The notes below the pieces were generated by a model. It was not told the DNA's origin. It worked only from the letters and a program-made list of their open reading frames with translations, and ran no database searches. A program made the translations under genes and the position numbers. From the NCBI RefSeq assembly GCF_000292915.1, contig NC_018514.1, positions 2,604,001 through 2,668,000 on the forward strand: 64,000 bases of DNA, written 5' to 3'. Each line of letters opens with the position of its first letter. Position 1 is the first letter of the stretch. The stretch is from Burkholderia cepacia GG4. GTDB lineage: Bacteria > Pseudomonadota > Gammaproteobacteria > Burkholderiales > Burkholderiaceae. This document shows positions 35,974-46,078 of the stretch, in pieces.

Positions 35974-35982
35974 TGCTATACT
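35974..35982 (+). promoter_or_regulatory. Extended -10 promoter element before the hopanoid operon
   Basis: TGCTATACT has the TGn extension and a TATACT hexamer (35977-35982), about 120 bases before hpnD. No strong -35 is seen, which an extended -10 tolerates. Confidence 0.45.
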
Positions 35983-36103
35983 TTCGGCCAATTCCGGCTT
36001 CCGGCCGGTAATTTGTGCCTGTCTGCGTCGATCGTTCGCATATCTCGCACGCATTTGACGCCCTGACCAACCCAGCCGGGCATGGCTTCTTCAATCGCCC
36101 CGC

Positions 36104-36976
36104 GTGGGTGTCTCCGTGGAGCTCGTCTTGGCCGTTTCCAATCTCGTCGTGGACGAACAAGAAACCGACGCCGCTGCCGTCACATCGGGCAGTTCTTTCT
36201 ATTTGGCGATGCGCATCCTGCCGGCGGTGCAGCGCGACGCGATGTTCCAGGTCTACGCGTTCTGCCGCGCGGTCGACGACATCGCCGACAGCGACCTGCC
36301 GCGCGCCGAGCGCAACGCGGGCCTCGATCGCTGGCGCGCGGACATCGACGCGTGCTTCGCCGGCCAGCCGCCGCGCCACCTGGTGGCGCTCGAGCGCGAG
36401 ATTCGCGCGTTCAACCTGCAGCGCGACGACTTCCACGCGATGATCGACGGGATGGCGATGGACGCTGCCGAGGACATCTGCGCGCCCGACGAACCGACGC
36501 TCGACCTGTTTTGCGATCGCGTGGCGAGCGCGGCCGGCCGTCTGTCGGTGAGGATTTTCGGGATCCCGGAAGCGGAAGGCATCAAGCTGTCGCACCACCT
36601 CGGCCGCGCGTTGCAACTGACGAACATCCTGCGCGACATCGACGACGACGCTGCGATCAACCGCTGCTACCTGCCGCGCGAGCTGCTCGCGCGCGAAGGC
36701 ATCGCGATCACCGATCCGGCGACGATCGTGCGTGACCCGGCGCTGCCGCGGGTCTGCGCGACGCTCGTCGAACGTGCGCTCGACCACTTCCGCGAAGCGG
36801 ACGCCGTGATGGACACCTGCACGCGTGCGCAGGTGAAGGCACCGCGCATCATGTCGGGCGCGTATCGCTGCATTCTCGAGGCCGCGATCGCGCGCGGCTT
36901 TGCCGCCCCGCGTGCGCCGCTGCGCAAGCCGAAGGCGCGCATGCTGATGATCGCCGCGCGCTACGCGCTGTTCTGA
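36104..36976 (+). CDS. hpnD: Presqualene diphosphate synthase HpnD
   Basis: A 290-residue trans-isoprenyl synthase joining two farnesyl diphosphates into presqualene diphosphate. The two Asp-rich motifs are present: AVDDIAD near residue 57 and DIDDD in LRDIDDDAAINRCYLPRELL. The HpnD start segment SSFYLAMRILP is also present. It is the first gene of hpnD-hpnE-shc-hpnG. In the usual three-step route HpnC acts after HpnD, but no hpnC is seen in this window. The start codon is a GTG at 36104; a GTG at 36116 is also possible. Confidence 0.93.
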   Translation: MGVSVELVLAVSNLVVDEQETDAAAVTSGSSFYLAMRILPAVQRDAMFQVYAFCRAVDDIADSDLPRAERNAGLDRWRADIDACFAGQPPRHLVALEREIRAFNLQRDDFHAMIDGMAMDAAEDICAPDEPTLDLFCDRVASAAGRLSVRIFGIPEAEGIKLSHHLGRALQLTNILRDIDDDAAINRCYLPRELLAREGIAITDPATIVRDPALPRVCATLVERALDHFREADAVMDTCTRAQVKAPRIMSGAYRCILEAAIARGFAAPRAPLRKPKARMLMIAARYALF

Positions 36977-36980
36977 GCCG

Positions 36981-38234
36981 ATGCCCAGAACCGTCCACGT
37001 GATCGGTGCAGGACTCGCGGGCCTGTCGGCCGCCGTCGAGCTGCAACGCCGCGGGCGGCGCATCGTGCTGCACGACGCGCATGCGCACGCGGGCGGCCGC
37101 TGCCGCTCGTGGTTCGACGGGACGCTCAACACGACGCTCGACAGCGGGCTGCATCAGGTTTTCGCGGGGCAGCCGGCGACGCAGCGCTACCTGCGCGCGA
37201 TCGGCGCGGCCGATCAGCTCGCGGGGCCCGCGCTGCCTGAATGTCCGGTGGTCGACGTCGCATCGCAGCAGCGCTGGACCCTGCGCTTCGGCAACGGACG
37301 CTGGCCGTCGTGGCTGTTCGACGCCGCGTCGCGCGCGCCGGGCACGACGCCGCTCGACTACCTTGCGCTCGCGCCGCTCGCGTTCGCGCGCGCGGGCCGC
37401 TCACTCGCACAGACGATGCGATGCGACGGCGTGCTGTGGGATCGTTGGCTGCGGCCGTTTTTCCTCGGCGTGCTGAACGTCGAGCCGCGCCACGCAAGCG
37501 CCGAGCTCGCGCGAGCGGCGCTGGGCGGCGCGTTCGCCGCGGGCGGCCCCGCTTGTCGTCCGCTCGTCGCGCGCCACGGGCTCGGCAGCGCATTCGTCGA
37601 ACCGGCGCTGCGGATGCTGCAGCACGGCGGCGCGCAGATCCGGTTGAACTCGCGGCTCGACGCGTTCGAATTCGGCGCGCACGGCAATGCGGTCGACGCG
37701 GTCACGATCGGCGGCGAGCGCGTCGATCTCGCGCCGGGCGACGCGGTCGTGCTGGCCGTGCCGCCCGAAGTCGCGCAGCCGCTCGTCCCGGATCTCACCG
37801 CGCCCGACACGTTCGGCGCGGTCGTGACCGCGTATTTCGCGGTCGATACGCCGGCCGGCAGCCCGCTGCAGACGACCGTCGTCAACGGGGTCGTCGACGC
37901 GGTGCGCACCGGCGGCGGTCCGCTCGCGGCGACGATTCGCGACGCGGGCCGCTGGCTCGACCTGCCGCGCGACGTGCTCGCGCGGCGCATCTGGGACGAC
38001 GTCGCGCGCGTGACGGGCGCGAACCCGGAAACCGTCCCCGCGTGGCAGCTCGTCGTCGAGCCGCGCGCGGGTTTTGCGGCGGTGCCGTCGCAGGAAATGA
38101 AACGTCCGGCCGTGCGTACGCGCTGGACCAATCTTGTGCTGGCGGGTGACTGGATTGCCACCGGCTTGCCCGCCACGATCGAGGGCGCGATCCGTTCCGG
38201 CCAGCTGGCCGCGGACGTGCTCCAGACACAATAA
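36981..38234 (+). CDS. hpnE: Squalene synthesis flavoenzyme HpnE
   Basis: A 417-residue FAD-dependent amine-oxidase-like protein. The N-terminal dinucleotide motif HVIGAGLAGLSAAVELQRRG is intact, and the C-terminal FAD segment NLVLAGDWIATGLPATIEGA is typical of this family and of carotene desaturases. HpnE reduces hydroxysqualene to squalene. It starts 4 bases after hpnD and ends 11 bases before shc, so cotranscription is certain. It probably acts at the inner membrane surface. Confidence 0.94.
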   Translation: MPRTVHVIGAGLAGLSAAVELQRRGRRIVLHDAHAHAGGRCRSWFDGTLNTTLDSGLHQVFAGQPATQRYLRAIGAADQLAGPALPECPVVDVASQQRWTLRFGNGRWPSWLFDAASRAPGTTPLDYLALAPLAFARAGRSLAQTMRCDGVLWDRWLRPFFLGVLNVEPRHASAELARAALGGAFAAGGPACRPLVARHGLGSAFVEPALRMLQHGGAQIRLNSRLDAFEFGAHGNAVDAVTIGGERVDLAPGDAVVLAVPPEVAQPLVPDLTAPDTFGAVVTAYFAVDTPAGSPLQTTVVNGVVDAVRTGGGPLAATIRDAGRWLDLPRDVLARRIWDDVARVTGANPETVPAWQLVVEPRAGFAAVPSQEMKRPAVRTRWTNLVLAGDWIATGLPATIEGAIRSGQLAADVLQTQ

Positions 38235-38245
38235 GAGAGGGACCG

Positions 38246-40219
38246 ATGAACGATCTCACCGATATGGCTACCCTGTCCGCCGGCACCGCGCCGGCCGGGC
38301 TCGACGCGGCCGTCGCCAGCGCGACCGACGCGCTGCTGGCCGCGCAGAACGCGGACGGACACTGGGTCTACGAACTCGAGGCCGATTCGACGATTCCCGC
38401 CGAATACGTGCTGCTCGTCCACTATCTCGGCGAGACGCCGAACCTCGAGCTCGAACAGAAGATCGGCCGCTATCTGCGCCGCATCCAGCAGGCGGACGGC
38501 GGCTGGCCGCTGTTCACCGACGGCGCGCCGAACATCAGCGCGAGCGTGAAGGCGTATTTCGCGCTGAAGGTGATCGGCGACGACGAGAACGCCGAGCACA
38601 TGCAGCGCGCGCGCCGCGCGATCCACGCGATGGGCGGCGCCGAGATGTCGAACGTGTTCACGCGGATCCAGCTCGCGCTGTACGGCGCGATTCCGTGGCG
38701 TGCGGTGCCGATGATGCCGGTCGAGATCATGCTGCTGCCGCAGTGGTTCCCGTTCCACCTGTCGAAGGTCTCGTACTGGGCGCGTACCGTGATCGTGCCG
38801 CTGCTGGTGCTGAACGCGAAGCGCCCGCTCGCGAAGAACCCGCGCGGCGTGCGCATCGACGAGCTGTTCATCGACCCGCCCGTCAACGCTGGCCTGCTGC
38901 CCCGCCAGGGCCACCAGAGCGCCGGCTGGTTCGCGTTCTTCCGGGTGGTCGACCATGCGCTGCGCGCGGTCGACGGGCTGTTCCCGAGCTACACGCGCGA
39001 ACGCGCGATCCGCCAGGCCGTGTCGTTCGTCGACGAGCGCCTGAACGGCGAGGACGGCCTCGGCGCGATCTATCCGGCGATGGCCAACGCGGTGATGATG
39101 TACGACGTGCTCGGCTATGCGGAAGACCATCCGAACCGCGCGATCGCGCGCAAGGCGGTCGAGAAACTGCTCGTCGTCCATGAGGACGAAGCGTATTGCC
39201 AGCCGTGCCTGTCGCCGGTGTGGGACACGTCGCTCGCCGCGCACGCGCTGCTCGAAACCGGCGATGTACGCGCCGAGGAAGCCGTGCTGCGCGGCCTCGA
39301 CTGGCTGCTCCCGCTGCAGATCCTCGACGTGCGCGGCGACTGGATCTCGCGCCGCCCGAACGTGCGTCCCGGCGGCTGGGCATTCCAGTATGCGAACGCG
39401 CACTATCCGGACGTCGACGACACGGCCGTCGTCGTGATGGCGATGGACCGCGCGCAGAAGCTCAAGCAGACGGACACGTATCGCGAATCGATGGCGCGCG
39501 CGCGCGAATGGGTCGTCGGCATGCAGAGTAGCGACGGCGGCTGGGGCGCGTTCGAACCGGAAAACACGCAGTACTACCTGAACAACATCCCGTTCTCGGA
39601 TCACGGCGCGCTGCTCGACCCGCCGACTTCCGACGTGTCGGGCCGCTGCCTGTCGATGCTGTCGCAGCTTGGCGAGAGTGCGTTGACCAGCGAGCCGGCC
39701 CGTCGCGCGCTCGACTATATGCTGAAGGAACAGGAACCGGACGGCAGCTGGTACGGCCGCTGGGGGATGAACTACGTGTACGGCACGTGGACCGCACTAT
39801 GCTCGCTGAACGCTGCCGGCCTGACGCCGGACGATCCGCGCATGAAGCGCGGCGCGCAGTGGCTGCTGTCGATCCAGAACAAGGACGGCGGCTGGGGCGA
39901 GGACGGCGACAGCTACAAGCTCAACTACCGCGGCTTCGAGCAGGCGCCGAGCACGGCGTCGCAGACGGCCTGGGCGCTGCTCGGCCTGATGGCGGCCGGC
40001 GAGGTGAACAACCCGGCCGTGGCACGCGGCGTCGACTACCTGATCGCCCGGCAGAACGAAGAAGGCCTGTGGGACGAGACGCGCTTCACGGCGACCGGCT
40101 TCCCGCGCGTGTTCTACCTGCGCTATCACGGCTATCGCAAGTTCTTCCCGCTGTGGGCGCTCGCGCGCTATCGCAACCTGAAGCGCGCCAACGCGACGCG
40201 CGTGACGGTCGGGATGTAA
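38246..40219 (+). CDS. shc: Squalene-hopene cyclase
   Basis: A 657-residue class II triterpene cyclase converting squalene to hopene and hopanol. The catalytic Asp motif is DVDDT in YPDVDDTAVVVMAM (about residue 390). Several QW repeats are visible, such as QNADGHWVYELE, QQADGGWPLF, QSSDGGWGAFEP, EQEPDGSWYGRWG and QNKDGGWGED. It is a monotopic membrane enzyme; hopanoids stiffen the outer membrane and give polymyxin and acid tolerance in Burkholderia. The length fits the family. It is the third gene of the hopanoid operon. Confidence 0.97.
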   Translation: MNDLTDMATLSAGTAPAGLDAAVASATDALLAAQNADGHWVYELEADSTIPAEYVLLVHYLGETPNLELEQKIGRYLRRIQQADGGWPLFTDGAPNISASVKAYFALKVIGDDENAEHMQRARRAIHAMGGAEMSNVFTRIQLALYGAIPWRAVPMMPVEIMLLPQWFPFHLSKVSYWARTVIVPLLVLNAKRPLAKNPRGVRIDELFIDPPVNAGLLPRQGHQSAGWFAFFRVVDHALRAVDGLFPSYTRERAIRQAVSFVDERLNGEDGLGAIYPAMANAVMMYDVLGYAEDHPNRAIARKAVEKLLVVHEDEAYCQPCLSPVWDTSLAAHALLETGDVRAEEAVLRGLDWLLPLQILDVRGDWISRRPNVRPGGWAFQYANAHYPDVDDTAVVVMAMDRAQKLKQTDTYRESMARAREWVVGMQSSDGGWGAFEPENTQYYLNNIPFSDHGALLDPPTSDVSGRCLSMLSQLGESALTSEPARRALDYMLKEQEPDGSWYGRWGMNYVYGTWTALCSLNAAGLTPDDPRMKRGAQWLLSIQNKDGGWGEDGDSYKLNYRGFEQAPSTASQTAWALLGLMAAGEVNNPAVARGVDYLIARQNEEGLWDETRFTATGFPRVFYLRYHGYRKFFPLWALARYRNLKRANATRVTVGM

Positions 40220-40222
40220 CGC

Positions 40223-40930
40223 GTGGCCGCGACGCAGCATAACGGCACGTTGCCCGTCATCGCCGTCACGGGGATGGCGTTCGAGGCGCGCATCGCGCGC
40301 GGTCAAGGCGTCGAGGCCGTGTTCGCGGCGCGGGCCGACCGGCTCGAGCGCGCGCTGGCCGAGGCGACCGCGCGTGGTTGCGCGGGCATCGTGAGCTTCG
40401 GAACGGCGGGCGGGCTCGCCCCCGACCTGGCGCCCGGCGCGCTCGTGATCGCGGATGCGATCGACGGCCCGTTCGGCCGCGTGCAGACCGACCCGGCCTG
40501 GAGCGCGCGTCTCGTCGCCGCGCTGCACGACACGCCGGTGTGGGCGCGCGTCGCGCGCGGCACGATGGCGGCGGTCGGCGCGCCGGTGGTCAGCGAGCAG
40601 GAAAAGACATCGCTGCATCGCACGAAGGGCGCGCTCGCCGTCGACATGGAATCGCATATCGCGGCGGCCTTCGCGGCATCACGCGGCGTGCCGTTCGCGG
40701 TGTGCCGCGCGATCGTCGATCCGGCGTGGCGCACGCTGCCGCGCGCGGCGACGGCCGGCCTGCGCGACGACGGCAGCACGGCCATCCTGCCGATCCTGCG
40801 CGAACTGCTGAAGCAGCCGTCGCAGCTCGGCCCGCTGCTGCAGGTCGCGGGCGACGCACGCGCGGCGCGCACGACGCTGATCCAGGCGCGGCACGCATTC
40901 GAGCGTGCGGGCGCGATGCGGATCGTCTGA
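40223..40930 (+). CDS. hpnG: Hopanoid-associated phosphorylase HpnG
   Basis: A 235-residue member of the nucleoside phosphorylase/MTA-SAH nucleosidase superfamily. The nucleoside-binding elements are SFGTAGGLAPDLAPGALVIA and VDMESHIAAAFAASRGVPF with the conserved ME. HpnG removes adenine from adenosylhopane on the way to extended hopanoids. The GTG start at 40223 is 3 bases after the shc stop. No hpnH (adenosylhopane synthase) is visible here, so it must lie elsewhere. Confidence 0.88.
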   Translation: MAATQHNGTLPVIAVTGMAFEARIARGQGVEAVFAARADRLERALAEATARGCAGIVSFGTAGGLAPDLAPGALVIADAIDGPFGRVQTDPAWSARLVAALHDTPVWARVARGTMAAVGAPVVSEQEKTSLHRTKGALAVDMESHIAAAFAASRGVPFAVCRAIVDPAWRTLPRAATAGLRDDGSTAILPILRELLKQPSQLGPLLQVAGDARAARTTLIQARHAFERAGAMRIV

Positions 40931-40987
40931 GCGGCGTTCGCCGCTGCTTGCTTCTCCTCCCCTTCCCCTTTTCAAACGCGTACGCGC

Positions 40988-41019
40988 AAAAAAAGAGCGC
41001 TGCATGATGCAGCGCTCTT
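40988..41019 (-). terminator. Rho-independent terminator after mlaA
   Basis: AAGAGCGCTGCAT (40993-41005) pairs fully with ATGCAGCGCTCTT (41007-41019). On the minus strand a run of seven T follows the stem, 28 bases after the mlaA stop. It may also slow transcripts arriving from hpnG. Confidence 0.85.
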
Positions 41020-41046
41020 CGTCTTTCCGGCGGATGCAGTCCCGCG

Positions 41047-42087
41047 TTACTGCGCGGCCGGACTGCTCGCGGGCATGGCCGGCATCGCGGGCGCGATCGG
41101 CGCGCCGTTGGCGGCCGGCGCCGTGGTAGCCCCGGCCGACGCAGCGACCGGCGCCGCGGCCGAGGCAGCCGCCGGTGCCGCGGCAGGCGCGCTCGCAGGC
41201 ATCGCGCTGTCCGCACCCGGATCGTCGTACTGCGGCAACCCCGGCGTGGCCGGCGCGTTGTTCGGCGCGGTGCCCGATGCGCCACCCGACTCGCCCGGAT
41301 CCTCGTAGTTCGGCAGACCCGGCACAGACGGCGCGATAGCCGGCGCCGCACCTGGCACCGCTCCCGATTCGCCCGGCTCGGTGTAGTTCGGCGGCGCGGC
41401 CGACGCCGACTCGCCGTGATACGTGAGCGACTTGCGCTGCTGCAGGTACGCATCGCGGACGAACGAATACGGATCGAGCGCCGCCTGCTTCAACAGGTCG
41501 GTCGCGCCGAGCAGGTCCGACCGCGCGCTGATGAATTGCGCGATGTACATCGGATTGCGCGCGGCCGGCTCGATGTAGTTGAGCAGGTTGAAGCGGACGT
41601 CCACCGCGCGGCCGACGCCGTCGCGGACCGTGCTCGGCCCGAACACCGGCAGCACGACGTACGGGCCGGACGGCATGCCCCAGCGCGCCATCGTCAGGCC
41701 GAAATCCTGGTGATGCTTCGGCAGCCCGGCCGGCGTCGCGATGTCGATCAGACCGCCGACGCCGAACACCGAGTTCATCGCCACGCGCATCAGATCCTGC
41801 GTCGCATCGGTGATACGGAGCTGCAACAGGTTGTTCGCCAGGTTGCCGAGATCGCCGAGGTTCGAGAAGAAGTTGCTGATCGCGGTACGCACGGGCGTCG
41901 GCGTGACCTTCTGGTAACCCTTCGCGATCGGCACGGCGATGTTCGTGTCGACCGTGTCGTTGAACTTGTACACCGCCCGGTTCATCGGCTCGAGCGGGTC
42001 GTCGGGGTTGCGGTTCGGGCCCGTCGCACAGCCACTCAGCACTGCGCTGGCAGCGACGGTCGCCGCAATGATTCGCACCTTATTCAT
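41047..42087 (-). CDS. mlaA: MlaA (VacJ) outer-membrane lipoprotein with repeat tail
   Basis: A 346-residue lipoprotein. The signal peptide ends in the lipobox LSGC (Cys20). The MlaA core spans residues 30-220 ([60 protein letters not shown]). MlaA removes mislocalised phospholipid from the outer leaflet of the outer membrane. The tail is unusual: three 26-residue repeats starting at residues 233, 259 and 285 ([29 protein letters not shown]), then a Pro/Ala tract. It overlaps hpnN by 8 bases, linking phospholipid and hopanoid traffic. Confidence 0.93.
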   Translation of the reverse strand: MNKVRIIAATVAASAVLSGCATGPNRNPDDPLEPMNRAVYKFNDTVDTNIAVPIAKGYQKVTPTPVRTAISNFFSNLGDLGNLANNLLQLRITDATQDLMRVAMNSVFGVGGLIDIATPAGLPKHHQDFGLTMARWGMPSGPYVVLPVFGPSTVRDGVGRAVDVRFNLLNYIEPAARNPMYIAQFISARSDLLGATDLLKQAALDPYSFVRDAYLQQRKSLTYHGESASAAPPNYTEPGESGAVPGAAPAIAPSVPGLPNYEDPGESGGASGTAPNNAPATPGLPQYDDPGADSAMPASAPAAAPAAASAAAPVAASAGATTAPAANGAPIAPAMPAMPASSPAAQ

Positions 42088-44713
42088 TGTTTCCTTGCGA
42101 TTGGTTCTTGGCGCGTTTGACGCGCGGTTTGCCCATCAGGACGGGCTGAAACACCACGGCGCCGATCAGGGTGCAGGTCAACGCCAGCGCGAGCAGCTTG
42201 CCCATGCTCGACGTGCCTGGATGATGCGACAGCCACAAGCTGCCGAAGGCGGTTGCCGTCGTCGCGGCGCTGAACAGCACCGCGTGCGTGAGGCTCGAAT
42301 GCAGCAGGCCGGTTTGCCCCCCGCGCCACGCCATCACGAAGTACACCTTGAACGCGACGCCGACGCCGAGCATCAGCGGCAGCGCGATGATGTTCGCGAA
42401 GTTGAGCGACATGCCGAGCACGACGCACATCTCGAGCGTGACGAGGCCGGACACGAGCAGCGGCACCAGCGTGCGCAGCACGTCGCCGAAACGGCGCAGC
42501 GTGATCCACAGCAGGATCGTGATCGAGATGATCGACCACAGTGCCGCGTGCAGGAACGCGTTGATGATCGTGTCGGCCGAATGCAGGATCGAGATCGGCC
42601 CGCCGGTCGCGCCCGGTTCCGCGGCCTTCACGGTCTTCGCGAAACGGCGCAGCATCGTGTCGTCGTTCGGGTCGACGCCCTTCGGCACCTTCGGCGAGAT
42701 CTGCACGAGTGCGTGGCCGTCCGGCGCGACCCAGTCGCGCACGAGTTGCGGCGGCAGCGATGCGCGCGTGATGTCCTGCGGTTGCAGCAGCGTCGCGAGC
42801 TGATTCAGCGCGATGTGCAGCGTGTCGGAGAACGCACGCTCGGCGCGGTCGCGCGTCGCGCTGTCAGCGGCAGCGAGCTTCGCGAGCGACGCGGACAGGT
42901 GCTGCGCGGCGGCCGCGCCCGGGCCCGGGTGATCTTCGGCCGCGTAGCTCAGCAGGTCCGACACGCGCTTGAGCGCGGCGAGGCGCTGTGCGTCGGTCGC
43001 GGGCGGCGCGGCCGGCTGCGTCAGCGCGGGCAGCAGGTCGCTCGCGGCCGCGGCGATCGCCGCGCGCTTGGCCGGCTGGTCGGCGGGGATGAAGGTCGAC
43101 AGCGTGGTCGTGCGGCCGACTTCCGGCAGCGCGTCGAGGCGCTTCGCGGCCGCGTCGCCATCGGCGAGCGACGGCGCGAGCAGCGTGACGTCGTTGACGG
43201 CTGCCTCCGGCGAATCCTTCAGTGCGAGCAGCGTTGCCATCGATTCGCTGTGCGGATCCTTCAGGTTCAGCGGGTTGAAGTCGAAGCGCAGGAACGCGAG
43301 CAGCGGCAGCGCGCCGATCACGACCACGAGCGTGCCGATCAGGATCGGCTTGCGATGGCGATCGAGGTAATCGTCGACCGGGGCGAGCCACGGGAAGCCC
43401 GGCGTCTTCGATTCGCCCGGCGGCGCGAACAGGCGCAGCAGCGCGGGCAGCAGCGTGAGCGTGGTCAGCAGCGCGACGAACATGCCGACGCCCGCGATCA
43501 GGCCGAGCTCGGAGACGCCGCGATAGGCCGTGGGGATGAACGAGAAGAAGCTCGCGGCGACGGCCGCGGTGGCGAGTGCGAGCGGCATGCCCATCGAGTG
43601 CGCGGCGCCGATCAGCGCGTGATCGATGCGTGGATCGCGGAACCGCTCCTCGCGGTATTTCACGCCGTACTGGATCGAGAAGTCGACGCCGAGGCCGACG
43701 AACAGCACCATGAACGCGACCGAGATCATGTTCAGCGAGCCGACCATCGCTAGGCCGAGCGCCGCGGTCACCACGAGGCCGACGAACAGCGTGAAGAGCA
43801 CCGAGCCGATCATCCGCTTCGAGCGCAGCGCAAGCCACAGGATGACGAGTACGGCGAGCAGCGTGAGCACGCCGTTGAGTGCCGCGCCGTCTTCCACCGA
43901 CGCGAATTCGTCGTCGGCGAGCGGTTGTTCGCCGGTCAGGCGCACGACCGCGCCGTAGCGTTGCTCGAGGCCGAGCGCTTTCGCCGTGTCGCGGATCACC
44001 TGGGTCGTTTCGGCACCGGCCTTCAGCGCGCCGTAGTTCACGACCGGCTGCACCGTGACGAACGCGCGTGCGGGCTGGCGCGCGGCATCGCTGTCGACCA
44101 GCGCGCGCCACGAGAACGCGGCCGGCTTGCCGGCAAGCACATCGTCGACCGTCGCGGCGCTGCGGGCGAGCAGCTTGGCCATCGCGGGCAGCTTCACCTG
44201 GCCGCTCAGGAGCGGCTGGCCGAGCGTGGTGGACAGCGTGGTCGCGAGCCCGGTCAGGCTCGGGTTCTTCGCGAGTTCGTTGACGAGCGGGCGTGCGCTC
44301 GCGAGCTGCGACGTCGTATCCGAGACTTCCTGCGGCGACAGGAACAGCAGCCCGTTGTGTTCGAAGAACGGCCCGCCGCCGGGTTCGGCGACCTGGCCGA
44401 TATGGCCGGCCTCGGCCTGTTTCTGCAGTGCTTCGGTCAGCGTGTGCGCGGCGGCGGTCGCGAATTCGGGCGCGGGCGCCTCGACCACCGCGAGGATCGT
44501 GCCGTTGCGTTGCGGGAAGGCCGTGTCGACGGCCTGGCCGAGCGCGGCCCATTGCGGCTCCGCGTCGACGAGCTTGCTGATGTCCGTGTTGATCTTGAAG
44601 TGCTGCGCGACATAGACACCGCTGAAGGCGGCAATGACGAGCGACAGCACGACGACCCAGACGGGGCGTCGTACCGACCATGCAACGAGTCGGACGATGA
44701 GAGATGTCACCAT
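42080..44713 (-). CDS. hpnN: Hopanoid-associated RND transporter HpnN
   Basis: An 877-residue RND/MMPL protein with about twelve membrane helices in two sets, each followed by a large periplasmic loop. The first helix is at about residues 17-37. Helices 2-6 lie at about 270-400 with [20 protein letters not shown], the family motif. The second set occupies residues 700-870. HpnN is known to move hopanoids to the outer membrane. The ATG at 44713 was chosen; a TTG 30 bases upstream is in frame. It is the first gene of an hpnN-mlaA operon, divergent from an MlaC-like gene. Confidence 0.92.
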   Translation of the reverse strand: MVTSLIVRLVAWSVRRPVWVVVLSLVIAAFSGVYVAQHFKINTDISKLVDAEPQWAALGQAVDTAFPQRNGTILAVVEAPAPEFATAAAHTLTEALQKQAEAGHIGQVAEPGGGPFFEHNGLLFLSPQEVSDTTSQLASARPLVNELAKNPSLTGLATTLSTTLGQPLLSGQVKLPAMAKLLARSAATVDDVLAGKPAAFSWRALVDSDAARQPARAFVTVQPVVNYGALKAGAETTQVIRDTAKALGLEQRYGAVVRLTGEQPLADDEFASVEDGAALNGVLTLLAVLVILWLALRSKRMIGSVLFTLFVGLVVTAALGLAMVGSLNMISVAFMVLFVGLGVDFSIQYGVKYREERFRDPRIDHALIGAAHSMGMPLALATAAVAASFFSFIPTAYRGVSELGLIAGVGMFVALLTTLTLLPALLRLFAPPGESKTPGFPWLAPVDDYLDRHRKPILIGTLVVVIGALPLLAFLRFDFNPLNLKDPHSESMATLLALKDSPEAAVNDVTLLAPSLADGDAAAKRLDALPEVGRTTTLSTFIPADQPAKRAAIAAAASDLLPALTQPAAPPATDAQRLAALKRVSDLLSYAAEDHPGPGAAAAQHLSASLAKLAAADSATRDRAERAFSDTLHIALNQLATLLQPQDITRASLPPQLVRDWVAPDGHALVQISPKVPKGVDPNDDTMLRRFAKTVKAAEPGATGGPISILHSADTIINAFLHAALWSIISITILLWITLRRFGDVLRTLVPLLVSGLVTLEMCVVLGMSLNFANIIALPLMLGVGVAFKVYFVMAWRGGQTGLLHSSLTHAVLFSAATTATAFGSLWLSHHPGTSSMGKLLALALTCTLIGAVVFQPVLMGKPRVKRAKNQSQGNNE

Positions 44714-45044
44714 GTGGCGGCGGTAATGGGCTGGCCAGAACAAAGAAGCGAGTATACCGGCGCAACGTGGCGTCAGTCGCTACGTTGGAGCGTTAAGGGG
44801 CGGGAAGGATATTTGCGCTGCCGCGAAGGAATCGGCGCGAATGGTCGGACGATTGGTAAGGGGATATTTACATAATCGGCGCCGGTCGCGCTGCGGCCGG
44901 GGTCCGGTGACAAAAGGGGCTCAAAGGTAACAGTCGGTCACCGTACGGCAGGCCGGCGTCCGGGCCGCTATACTTCGACCCACCGGCCGATGCAATCGAT
45001 GCAATTGGCCGGCCGTTTTTTTTCCATCGAGTGCGAATATCCGT
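44714..45044. other. 331-base divergent promoter region hpnN / mlaC-like
   Basis: No gene is present. It separates hpnN from the MlaC-like gene. A TATACT hexamer at 44969-44974 could be the -10 of the rightward gene. Nothing else stands out. Confidence 0.45.
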
Positions 45045-45641
45045 ATGAAACGTCATCTGTTTGCTTTCGTCGCGGCGGCTGCCGTGTCGGTTTCCGCTTT
45101 CGCGCAGAGCGCGCCGGTCGATATCGTCCGCAATGCCGTCGAAGGCACCGTCAACGCGATGAAGGCCGATCCGGTCGCGCGTGGCGGCGACATGGCGAAG
45201 GTCACGCAAGTCGTCGAGCAGCGCTTCCTGCCCGCGACGAACTTCGAGCGCACGACCCGCATCGCGGTCGGCGACGCCTGGAAGCAGGCAACCCCGCAAC
45301 AGCAGCAGGAGCTGTACAAGCAGTTCAAGCTGCTGATGACGCGCACCTATGCCGCGTCGCTTGCACAGCTCGGCAGCCAGGACGCGAAGTTCTCGTTCAA
45401 GGCGGGTGGCGCGTCGGGCGCCGATGCGCTGGTGCAGTCGACGGTGACGACGCCGGGCGACAGCCAGTCGGTCGGCTACCGGCTCGGCAAGGTCGGCAAC
45501 GACTGGAAGATCTACGACATCGACATGTCGGGCGCGTGGCTGATCCAGGTCTACCAGGGCCAGTTCAAGGGCCAGCTCGCGTCGGGCGGGATCGACGGGC
45601 TGATCGCGTATCTGCAGAAGCACAACTCGCGGACGAACTGA
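45045..45641 (+). CDS. MlaC/Ttg2D-family periplasmic phospholipid-binding protein (HpnM-like)
   Basis: A 198-residue exported protein. The signal peptide is residues 1-21 (MKRHLFAFVAAAAVSVSAFA, cleaved near AFA-QS). The MlaC fold follows (VIRNAVEGTVNAMKAD type start, then EQRFLPATNFERTTRIAVGD and FKLLMTRTYAASLAQ). In hopanoid clusters this family is called HpnM. It would ferry lipid between MlaA or HpnN and the inner membrane. It is divergent from hpnN-mlaA and ends in a strong terminator, so it is a single-gene unit. Confidence 0.9.
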   Translation: MKRHLFAFVAAAAVSVSAFAQSAPVDIVRNAVEGTVNAMKADPVARGGDMAKVTQVVEQRFLPATNFERTTRIAVGDAWKQATPQQQQELYKQFKLLMTRTYAASLAQLGSQDAKFSFKAGGASGADALVQSTVTTPGDSQSVGYRLGKVGNDWKIYDIDMSGAWLIQVYQGQFKGQLASGGIDGLIAYLQKHNSRTN

Positions 45642-45673
45642 TCGCGACGGGCGGTCCGCGGTCCGGATCCATG

Positions 45674-45698
45674 AAGGGCGCCCTCGGGCGCCCTTTTT
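45674..45698 (+). terminator. Rho-independent terminator after the MlaC-like gene
   Basis: AAGGGCGCCC pairs with GGGCGCCCTT, and a run of five T ends at 45698. It lies 33 bases after the stop codon. Confidence 0.88.
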
Positions 45699-45733
45699 GT
45701 TGCGGGTTCGCGGCGCGTTCGCCGTGCCGCGCG

Positions 45734-46003
45734 TTATCCGTCGATGCCGAGCATCCGCAGGCAGTCCGCGACGACGACTTCGACGAACGTCGCTCGATCG
45801 GTGTCCGGCGCCGCGATGACGTGATCGGTTGCACCGTGCACGCCCGCGTAGATCAGCAGCGCGGTGACCGTCGGCTGCGCGAGCCGCCATGCGCCGGCCC
45901 GCGCGCCGCCTTCGAGAATCGCGCGGAGCTGCCGGGCGCCTATCGGAACGCAATGTCGTATGGGGTTCTCGACCGAAATCGGGTGTTCCGGAATCCTCAG
46001 CAC
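45734..46003 (-). pseudogene. TetR-family regulator remnant, C-terminal part only
   Basis: The minus strand encodes an 89-residue piece resembling a TetR C-terminal domain (RAILEGGARAGAWRLAQPTV, TALLIYAGVHGATDHVIA, VEVVVADCLRMLGIDG). No helix-turn-helix precedes it; upstream DNA in all frames lacks one. It is therefore a decayed regulator and not a working protein. It occupies much of the 437-base gap between the MlaC-like gene and the NarL-type regulator. Confidence 0.5.
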
Positions 46004-46078
46004 TGCGGTTGCGGTGATGTTGGTGCTGTGGCGTGAAATGCGGGAACCGCCGGCAGTCGAGCCGGTGACGGGCGTGCC

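Noticed and set aside
37358..39604. A 748-codon minus-strand frame antisense to hpnE and shc
   Set aside because: The sense strand encodes two well-conserved enzymes; the antisense frame has no recognisable domain.
41939..43753. A 604-codon plus-strand frame opposite hpnN
   Set aside because: It is antisense to a conserved RND transporter and has no homology signature.
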